Assembly (NCBI RefSeq): GCF_028553725.1
Contig: NZ_CP067124.1
Location: forward strand, 2,614,001-2,678,000
Length of the DNA stretch: 64,000 nucleotides
Origin: Paracoccus alcaliphilus
Lineage (GTDB): Bacteria > Pseudomonadota > Alphaproteobacteria > Rhodobacterales > Rhodobacteraceae
Direction of reading: 5' to 3'
Shown here piece by piece: positions 58,667-64,000 of this stretch (position 1 is the stretch's first letter; each line of letters starts with the position of its first letter). The notes under the pieces were generated by a model, which searched no databases, had not been told where the DNA came from, and saw nothing but the letters and a program-made list of their open reading frames with translations. Both the position numbers and the translations under genes were made by a program.

Positions 58667-58948
58667 ATGGCAGCCACAACACCATTCACGCCGGAAACAC
58701 TTGCCGACAGGTGGGGCGTCAGTGCAGCGTCAATCCGCAACAAGTGCAATGCCGGGGATCTGCGCCATTTCCGTTTCGGACGGCTTTACCGTATCCCGGC
58801 GGCAGTCGTAGAGGAGATTGAGGCATGCCAGACATCAGCATCGGACGATTCAGGGGCGGGTTCTGCGTCTATTGGCGCGTCGATGGCCGAAGAACACGGC
58901 ATCAGCTTGCGGCACGCACCCGAGCGGAAGCGGAAGCAGAGGCAATAG
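58667..58948 (+). CDS. xis: Excisionase-like HTH protein
   Basis: A 93-residue protein. FTPETLADRWGVSAASIRNKCN followed by LRHFRFGRLYRIPAAVV is the AlpA/Xis-type winged HTH layout (wing near residue 38). The last 40 residues overlap the integrase gene in another frame. Position directly before int supports a role in directing excision. Confidence 0.7.
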   Translation: MAATTPFTPETLADRWGVSAASIRNKCNAGDLRHFRFGRLYRIPAAVVEEIEACQTSASDDSGAGSASIGASMAEEHGISLRHAPERKRKQRQ

Positions 58949-59832
58949 ACGTCTATCGGCGCGAGACATTCCATCGCGCCCCAAAGGGCCAAACAGTCGC
59001 AGAGATGTGGGAGGCCTATCGGCAGGATCTGGGCGACAAGCCGACCGCCACGACGATGGGCTACACCGGCAAGGCCGTTCTCGCGCATTTCGGCCACTAT
59101 CGCCCCGACCAGATCACCACCGCCCTATGCCGGGACTATGCGAAAAAACGCACCGACAGCGGCATATCGCAGGGATCTGTCCACACCGAATTGGGCCACC
59201 TGCGCAGCGCAATGACATGGGCGAAGAACAACCGTCTGATCGATGCCGCGCCGCATATTGAGCGCCCAGCCAAGCCCACGCCCAAAGAGCGATTCCTGAG
59301 CAAGGCCGAGGTGGCATCACTGATCGAGAGTGCAAGCGCCCCTCATATTGGCCTCGCGATCCACCTGCTTTTCGCCACCGCTGGCCGGGTGGGCGCGATA
59401 CTGGACCTGACATGGGATCGGGTGGACATGGACCGCGCCATCATCAACCTGCGGCTGGACGACGCCACGACACGCAAGGGCCGCGCCATTGTGCCGATCA
59501 ACCGCGGCCTCATGGCTGCGCTGCAAACCGAAAAAGATGCCGCCCTGTCGGATTATGTCGTTGAGTATGGTGGCCAACAGGTCAGCAGCATCCGCAAAGG
59601 GTTCACGAATGCCGTGACGCGCGCCGGTATGGACGGGATCACCCTGCACACCCTGCGTCACAGTTCTGCCGTGGCCATGGTGTCCAGCGGCATCCGCATC
59701 GAGAAAGTCGCGCAGTATCTGGGGCACAGCAATGTGGCCGTGACCTATTCGACCTATGGCAGATTCGCCCCCGAACACCTGACAGACGCCGCCGAGGTGC
59801 TGGAATTCACGAACCTGAGGGTGGTCAAGTGA
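58825..59832 (+). CDS. int: Tyrosine integrase
   Basis: A 335-residue site-specific recombinase. The N-terminal arm-binding region (ISIGRFRGGFCVYWRVDGRR) precedes a core-binding domain (about 55-150) and a catalytic domain with Arg188 (TAGRVGA), Lys218 (TRKGRA), His275/Arg278 (LHTLRHS), His301 (LGHSNV) and Tyr311. GAGGAG 8 nt before the ATG fixes the start inside xis. attR lies 61 nt downstream. It catalyses insertion at tRNA-Val. Confidence 0.9.
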   Translation: MPDISIGRFRGGFCVYWRVDGRRTRHQLAARTRAEAEAEAIDVYRRETFHRAPKGQTVAEMWEAYRQDLGDKPTATTMGYTGKAVLAHFGHYRPDQITTALCRDYAKKRTDSGISQGSVHTELGHLRSAMTWAKNNRLIDAAPHIERPAKPTPKERFLSKAEVASLIESASAPHIGLAIHLLFATAGRVGAILDLTWDRVDMDRAIINLRLDDATTRKGRAIVPINRGLMAALQTEKDAALSDYVVEYGGQQVSSIRKGFTNAVTRAGMDGITLHTLRHSSAVAMVSSGIRIEKVAQYLGHSNVAVTYSTYGRFAPEHLTDAAEVLEFTNLRVVK

Positions 59833-59856
59833 AGCGCCCCTTGAGTTCGCTGAACT

Positions 59857-59874
59857 CGGGGACACTTCGTAAAT
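59857..59874 (+). promoter_or_regulatory. Putative integrase arm-type site, right
   Basis: CGGGGACACTTCGTAAAT, preceded by CTGAACT. Matches the left site at 18746-18764 except for one extra base there; the exact 12-bp core is CACTTCGTAAAT. Confidence 0.45.
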
Positions 59875-59893
59875 TCAGGCTAAGCTATTGAAT

Positions 59894-59941
59894 AATGGTG
59901 GGCGGTGAGGGATTCGAACCCCCGGCATCTTCGGTGTAAAC
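59894..59941. repeat. attR, tRNA-Val 3' part
   Basis: 48 bp matching 18590-18637 with one difference at 59925. The crossover most likely lies in the 7-bp anticodon loop (GTGTAAA on the plus strand, 59934-59940), flanked by the CTTCG/CGAAG stem as inverted core sites. Confidence 0.9.
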
Positions 59942-59971
59942 GAAGCGCTCTACCAGCTGAGCTAACCGCCC
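59896..59971 (-). tRNA. tRNA-Val (UAC anticodon)
   Basis: A full cloverleaf of 76 nt including encoded CCA: acceptor GGGCGGT/ACCGCCC, D arm GCTC AGCTGGTA GAGC, anticodon stem CTTCG with loop TTTACAC (anticodon TAC), T arm GGGGG TTCGAAT CCCTC. It is the phage attachment gene and remains intact because the phage supplies an equivalent 3' part. Confidence 0.95.
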
Positions 59972-60075
59972 TCATTGTTTTTCTAATCAGAAAAAAAAGA
60001 ATGAACAGCACTTTTTCTTCACGTTCCTGGTAATCCTGGAACTACTCCCCGATCATTGGCAGGATCTGGCGTAAT

Positions 60076-60430
60076 TTAAGCTACTCTCCGCACCTGCTGG
60101 TCGGTTTTGATCTGGTTGACGTAGACCACGGCGGGCGGCTGTCCGCCATGGGTGGCGTGAGGCCGCTGGTGGTTATGGAATAATCCATCTGCCAACGCCG
60201 GCCCTGGCCTGCGATTCGGTTTCCCAGGTGCGCAGGTAAACGCACTCATACTTCAGGGATCGCCACAGGCGTTCAATGAAGACGTTGTCGATGCACCGCC
60301 CCGTGCCGTCCATCGAGATCCGGGTGCCGATCCGCTTCAGCCGATCGATCCAGGCAAAGGAGGTAAATTGCGAACCTTGATCGGTGTTAATGATAGCGCC
60401 GGGCGGCGGGGCCGCCCGTCCTCTGGATTG
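60076..60430 (-). pseudogene. IS3-family transposase remnant (OrfB C-terminal part)
   Basis: Minus strand encodes IINTDQGSQFTSFAWIDRL (second DDE Asp), GRCIDNVFIERLWRSLKYE (catalytic Glu) and the C-terminal HNHQRPHATHGG block of IS3-type transposases. The N-terminal half is missing at the junction with argF (about 60425-60436), and a one-base frameshift at about 60183 separates the RWII and HNHQRPH parts. Inactive. Confidence 0.8.
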
Positions 60431-60435
60431 CGAGC

Positions 60436-61365
60436 TCACACCCCCAGGCACCACCTCATCACCGCCTTTTGTGCATGCAGACGGTTCTCGGCCTCGTCCC
60501 AGATCACCGAATGCGGGCCGTCCATGACCGCGCTGGTCACCTCGTCCTCGCGATGGGCGGGCAGGCAATGCATGAACAGCGAATCGGGTCTGGCCCGGGC
60601 CATCAGCGCCTCGTTCACCTGATAGCCGCGCAGTTGGTTGTGGCGGCGTTCCTTGGCCGATTGCGGATCGTGCATGCTGACCCATGTATCGGCCAGCACC
60701 AGATCGGCGCCCTCGACCGCCTTTGCCGGATCGCGTTCGATTGCGGCCTTGACGCCCTGCGCGCGGGCGAATTCCAGCGCCGCGGGTTCAGGATCCAGCG
60801 TCGGCGGCCCCGAGAAGGTGAAGTCGTAACCGAACTGCCCGGCACCGTGGATGACGCTGGCGCAGACATTGTTGCCGTCGCCCACCCAGACCACCTTCTT
60901 GCCCGCGATCGGGCCGCGATGTTCCTCGAAGGTCATGACATCGGCCATGATCTGGCAGGGATGGGTGCGGTTGGTCAGCCCGTTGATGACCGGCACCGTC
61001 GCATATTCCGCCATCTCTTGCAGTGTCGCCTCTTCGAAGGTGCGGATCATAATCAGATCGACATAGCGCGACAGGACGCGGGCGGTATCGGCGATGGTCT
61101 CGCCATGGCCCAGCTGCATTTCCGAGCCCGACAGCACCATGGTCTGTCCGCCCAGCTGGCGCACGCCGACATCGAAGCTGACGCGGGTGCGGGTCGAGGG
61201 TTTTTCGAAGATCAGCGCGACCATGCGGCCGGCCAGCGGCTGCTCATCATCCGGCGTGCCCTTGGGCCGGCCATTCCGGGCCAGTTTCATGGCAAGGGCC
61301 TGATCGATGATCGCGCGCAGGTCGGCCTTGTCCGTGGCGTGGATGTCGAGAAAATGTTTCATCAT
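60436..61365 (-). CDS. argF: Ornithine carbamoyltransferase
   Basis: A 309-residue enzyme that makes citrulline from ornithine and carbamoyl phosphate in arginine synthesis. [12 protein letters not shown] (carbamoyl phosphate site), [19 protein letters not shown] and MHCLPAHR (ornithine/HCLP motif) are all present. Full length. Two adjacent ATGs (61365, 61362) are possible starts. It is the last gene of the argD-GNAT-argF series and its 3' end abuts an IS3 fragment without loss of the C-terminus. Confidence 0.95.
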   Translation of the reverse strand: MMKHFLDIHATDKADLRAIIDQALAMKLARNGRPKGTPDDEQPLAGRMVALIFEKPSTRTRVSFDVGVRQLGGQTMVLSGSEMQLGHGETIADTARVLSRYVDLIMIRTFEEATLQEMAEYATVPVINGLTNRTHPCQIMADVMTFEEHRGPIAGKKVVWVGDGNNVCASVIHGAGQFGYDFTFSGPPTLDPEPAALEFARAQGVKAAIERDPAKAVEGADLVLADTWVSMHDPQSAKERRHNQLRGYQVNEALMARARPDSLFMHCLPAHREDEVTSAVMDGPHSVIWDEAENRLHAQKAVMRWCLGV

Positions 61366-61408
61366 TGTGACTTTCGGCGATGTGACTCAAAAAAGCCTGC
61401 TTGTGTCG

Positions 61409-61480
61409 CGGGGGTCAAGAGGGGCTCTGCCCCCGCCGCGCAAAAGCGCGGCTCCCCCGGGATATTTGTTGCACCAAAGA
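61409..61480. repeat. Rhodobacterales-type intergenic repeat with hairpins
   Basis: GGGGTCAAGAGGGGCTCTGC, a CCGCGC-AAAA-GCGCGG hairpin (61436-61451), then CTCCCCCGGGATATTTG. I recognise this sort of block from many Rhodobacterales genomes, where it recurs between genes. On both strands it could also act as a weak terminator between the GNAT gene and argF. Confidence 0.55.
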
Positions 61481-61496
61481 TAGGCTGAAAATGGAG

Positions 61497-61973
61497 TTAT
61501 CGTCGGCGGGTCAGGATCCGGCAGGGCTGTCCTTCGCCATCCGGGCGGATTTCGTGACCGCTGAACCCGGCCTTTTCATAGGCACGGATGGCGCGCAAAT
61601 TCCGGGGATCGGGATCGATCACCAGAAGCGGCGCCTGTTGCAGCAGGCGGTCGCCAAGCAGGCGCAGCCATGCGCCTCCATGTCCCATGCCAGCGGGGCC
61701 TGAGAATACGTCGATGGCGATGGCGTCCTGTGGCAAGTCGGCGAAATGCGGGGCGGGCCATTCATGGGCCGGGTAGTGCTGGGCATAGGCGATGGGTGTG
61801 TCATCATGCAGCACGATCAGTTGCCGCATGGCGGGGTTGTCCAGATCCTCGACCACCAGCGCCCGCTGATGCTCGGGGTCCAGCCACCAGAGCGCGACCT
61901 GCCCTGTCGCCAACCATTCGGCCAGCATCGGCAGGTCGGCCCTTGTGACCGGTCTGAAGCCATAGTCAGGCAT
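61497..61973 (-). CDS. GNAT acetyltransferase, AAC(6')-like
   Basis: A 158-residue GNAT protein. MPDYGFRPVTRADLPMLAEWL is the usual N-terminus, GMGHGGAWLRLLGDRLL the acetyl-CoA loop region and RNLRAIRAYEKAGF the final helix-strand. The WLATGQVALWW feature resembles the AAC(6') aminoglycoside acetyltransferase branch, but such housekeeping relatives are common and resistance is not implied. It overlaps the argD stop by 8 nt. Confidence 0.75.
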   Translation of the reverse strand: MPDYGFRPVTRADLPMLAEWLATGQVALWWLDPEHQRALVVEDLDNPAMRQLIVLHDDTPIAYAQHYPAHEWPAPHFADLPQDAIAIDVFSGPAGMGHGGAWLRLLGDRLLQQAPLLVIDPDPRNLRAIRAYEKAGFSGHEIRPDGEGQPCRILTRRR

Positions 61974-63138
61974 TGAGGTCGGCGGCGGCCTTGTCCAGCC
62001 TGCTGACCGCTTCGGCGATATCCTCGTCGCTGATATTCAGCGGCGGCAGCAGGCGCAGGGTATTGTCGGCGGCGGGCACGGTCAGGATCTGCCGGGCATA
62101 GCCCGCCTTGACCAGATCGGCAGGCGCCACCCTGCATTTCAGGCCCAGCATCAGCCCCTGCCCGCGCACACCCTCGAACACCTGCGGGTGGGCGGCGACC
62201 AGACCTTCCAGCTTTTGCCGGAACAAGGCGGATTTGCGGTTCACCTCGGCCAGAAAGGCGTCGTCCGCGACGATCTCCATCACCCGGCTGCCCACGGCGC
62301 AGGCCAGCGGGTTGCCGCCATAGGTCGAGCCATGCGTGCCGGCGATCATGGGTTTCGCGGCCTTTTCCGTGGCCAGCACCGCGCCGAGGGGGAAGCCGCC
62401 GCCGATGCCCTTGGCGACCATCATGATATCGGGGGTGATGCCCGCATATTCATGCGCGAACAGTCGCCCGGTCCGGCCCATGCCGCATTGCACCTCGTCC
62501 AGAACCAGCAGCGCGCCGGTCTGGTCGCAAAGCGCGCGGATCTCGCGCAGGTCGGCGTCGGGCAGCGGGCGGATGCCGCCTTCGCCCTGTATCGGTTCCA
62601 GCAGCACGGCCGCCGTCCGGTCGGTGATCGCGGCTTTCAGCGCCTCGATATCGCCCCAGGGCAGCGTGCGGAAACCCGGCATCAGCGGGCCAAAACCTGC
62701 GGTCATCTTTTCCGACCCTGCCGCCGCGATGGCCCCGGTCGAGCGGCCGTGGAAGGCGCCCTCGAAGGTCAGGATCTCGATACGGTCGGGCTGGCCCGCG
62801 TCGTGCCAGTATCTGCGCACCATCTTGATCGCCAGTTCGGCGGCCTCGGTGCCGGAATTGGTAAAGAACGCGGTATCGGCGAAGGTCTTTTCCACCAGCA
62901 GATCGGCCAGCCGTTCCTGCTGCGGGATCTGGTAGAGGTTCGAAACATGCCAGATCCGGCCCGCCTGTTCGGTCAGGGCGGCAACCAGTTCGGGATTGGC
63001 ATGACCCAGCACGTTCACCGCGATCCCGGCGCCAAGGTCCAGATATCGGGTGCCGTCGGTGGCAATGGCCCAGGCGCCCTCGCCGCGTTCGAACGCGACA
63101 GGGGCACGGTTATAGGTCGGCAGAACGTGCGAAATCAT
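61966..63138 (-). CDS. argD: Acetylornithine/succinyldiaminopimelate aminotransferase
   Basis: A 390-residue PLP-dependent aminotransferase of arginine (and possibly lysine) synthesis. NSGTEAAELAIKMVRRY, AFHGRSTGA, LDEVQCGMGRTG and MVAKGIGGGFPLGA (PLP-binding Lys) are typical ArgD blocks. ATG 63138 has GGGGAA 6 nt upstream. It begins the argD-GNAT-argF operon. Confidence 0.95.
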   Translation of the reverse strand: MISHVLPTYNRAPVAFERGEGAWAIATDGTRYLDLGAGIAVNVLGHANPELVAALTEQAGRIWHVSNLYQIPQQERLADLLVEKTFADTAFFTNSGTEAAELAIKMVRRYWHDAGQPDRIEILTFEGAFHGRSTGAIAAAGSEKMTAGFGPLMPGFRTLPWGDIEALKAAITDRTAAVLLEPIQGEGGIRPLPDADLREIRALCDQTGALLVLDEVQCGMGRTGRLFAHEYAGITPDIMMVAKGIGGGFPLGAVLATEKAAKPMIAGTHGSTYGGNPLACAVGSRVMEIVADDAFLAEVNRKSALFRQKLEGLVAAHPQVFEGVRGQGLMLGLKCRVAPADLVKAGYARQILTVPAADNTLRLLPPLNISDEDIAEAVSRLDKAAADLNA

Positions 63139-63294
63139 GGCGGATTCCCCGAATGGCATGACAGATTGTAATGGCAGAAAGGATCGGACGGTGACAGTTT
63201 CCCCAAGGCGGGGTTGTCAACGTCGGGGACGGGCGGCAAGGGCGGTCCATGCGATCATGCCACCGCCCATAGCGCGGATTTCGGGGTTGTGCAA

Positions 63295-64000
63295 TCACGC
63301 TTTGAGACGATAGCCGGATTTCAGCCAGCGCCATGCCAGCATCAGCACCCCCAGCACGCACAGCCCGCAGATCGCCAGCCCGCGCAGCGCCGGCGCATCG
63401 CTGACGCCGGTCACGCCAAAGCGGGCGCCGTCGATCAGATAGAAGATCGGGTTCCAATGCGACAGCGTATCGAAGGGCGCGGGCAGGTTCTGCACCGAAT
63501 AGAAGGTGCCCGACAGGAAGGACAGCGGCGTGATGACGAAATTGTTGATCGCCGCCATCTGGTCGAATTTCTGCGCAAGGATGCCCGCAAGGATGCCCAG
63601 ACCGCCCAGCAGCAGCGCCGCGAGCAGCACGAAGGTCAGCGCCCACAGCGGATGGGCGATGCCCCGCCCCGTCACCAGCACCACGCCCAGCCCGATCACC
63701 AGCGCCACTAGCCCCGCCCGCGCGACGGCCCCGATCAGATAGCCCGCCAGCAGCTCCCCGGCCGACAGCGGCGGCATCAGCGTATCGACGATATTGCCCT
63801 GCACCTTGGCCGAGGTGATCGAGCTGGAGGTATTGGCAAAGGCGTTCTGGATTACCGTCATCATCAGGATGCCGGGGCCAAGGAAAACCAGGTAGGGCAG
63901 GCCCATCACCTCGCCCCGGTTCTGTCCCAGCGCCAGGGCGAAAACCAGCACGAACAGCCCCGCCGTCATCAGCGGCGCAAAGACGGTCTGCTGCCAGACC
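63295..64000 (-). CDS. ABC-2 type transporter permease (5' end beyond window)
   Basis: About 234 residues of an ABC-2 membrane component. Six hydrophobic segments are visible, with the family signature NFVITPLSFLSGTFYSVQNL (the ABC-2 helix 5 region). The frame continues in-phase to the window edge (WQQTVFAPLMTAGL), so the N-terminus is missing from view. The ATP-binding partner presumably lies outside the window. Substrate unknown; polysaccharide or drug export are common roles. Confidence 0.8.
   Translation of the reverse strand, partial: VWQQTVFAPLMTAGLFVLVFALALGQNRGEVMGLPYLVFLGPGILMMTVIQNAFANTSSSITSAKVQGNIVDTLMPPLSAGELLAGYLIGAVARAGLVALVIGLGVVLVTGRGIAHPLWALTFVLLAALLLGGLGILAGILAQKFDQMAAINNFVITPLSFLSGTFYSVQNLPAPFDTLSHWNPIFYLIDGARFGVTGVSDAPALRGLAICGLCVLGVLMLAWRWLKSGYRLKA

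Larger units (their letters stand above)
18590..59941. mobile_element. Prophage (podovirus-like) integrated in tRNA-Val
   Basis: About 41.4 kb bounded by 48-bp direct repeats (47 identical) that match the 3' part of tRNA-Val. A tyrosine integrase lies beside the right repeat, and a full set of terminase, portal, capsid, ejection, fibre and lysis genes lies inside. Absence of tape measure, tail tube and sheath genes, with a P22-sized portal and ejection proteins, indicates a short-tailed phage. No structural gene appears broken, so it may be inducible. Confidence 0.95.

Noticed and set aside
18590..59941. CRISPR array or anti-CRISPR locus in the prophage
   Set aside because: No regularly spaced repeat array was seen, and no small gene could be tied to a known anti-CRISPR family or an Aca-type partner from sequence alone.

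Overview
The window is high-GC alphaproteobacterial chromosome. Gene content and protein character (pepN, a pntA/pntB transhydrogenase pair, a DUF3422 protein, argD-GNAT-argF, and an intergenic repeat of a kind I associate with Rhodobacterales) suggest Rhodobacterales, most likely a Paracoccus-like organism. The genus is an inference.

Layout. (1) 1-12,012: ordinary host genes: acyltransferase, aminopeptidase N, an Ala-rich membrane-anchored protein, pntA-pntB, DUF3422, an Spx/ArsC-like protein, a TIGR01244-type phosphatase-like protein, two HAD phosphatases and a thioredoxin-fold protein. (2) About 12,013-18,589: a mosaic accessory strip with an IS66 remnant, a truncated metallophosphoesterase abutting another truncated gene, a small envelope-protein operon with a divergent XRE regulator, an ADP-ribosylglycohydrolase and a secreted protein of unknown function. 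(3) 18,590-59,941: a complete-looking prophage of about 41.4 kb inserted in tRNA-Val(UAC). A 48-bp direct repeat with one mismatch marks both ends; the intact tRNA lies at the right end next to the integrase. (4) 59,942-64,000: a frameshifted IS3 fragment, then argF, a GNAT gene, argD and the 3' part of an ABC-2 permease gene.

Prophage organisation. It looks like a podovirus: terminase, a P22-sized portal, scaffold, capsid, adaptor, a propeller-like protein, ejection proteins and fibres, with no tape measure or tail tube. The minus-strand early operon (49.2 to 43.9 kb) encodes a Cro-like regulator, a PD-(D/E)XK nuclease, replication proteins including a free-standing DnaA domain IV-like protein, a DNA methyltransferase and HTH proteins. 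Late genes run on the minus strand from about 43.4 to 18.8 kb and end with endolysin and a holin candidate. The plus-strand right operon (51.9 to 59.8 kb) starts with an Ala-rich repeat protein and carries a single-strand-annealing protein, SSB, NinB, a DUF1364 protein, an excisionase-like protein and the integrase.

Control. Short palindromes of the form TGGGGTAt/a occur three times between the divergent cro-like and repressor genes and twice around a TTGACA promoter 2.5 kb to the right. The repressor therefore probably silences two separated lytic promoters. It lacks an S24 peptidase domain, so induction is probably not by RecA-stimulated self-cleavage. Between the two operator clusters lie an antisense 49-aa gene and a coupled three-gene cassette (76-aa protein, STAS-GHKL ATPase, DUF4325 STAS-like protein). 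This cassette is my best candidate for an undescribed system: a phage-borne partner-switch-like module in the immunity region, possibly acting in lysogeny control or superinfection defence.

Other prophage oddities are a tailspike plus SDR gene inserted between portal and scaffold, a reverse-oriented AT-rich moron cassette in the tail region, and a series of intrinsic terminators through the late operon.
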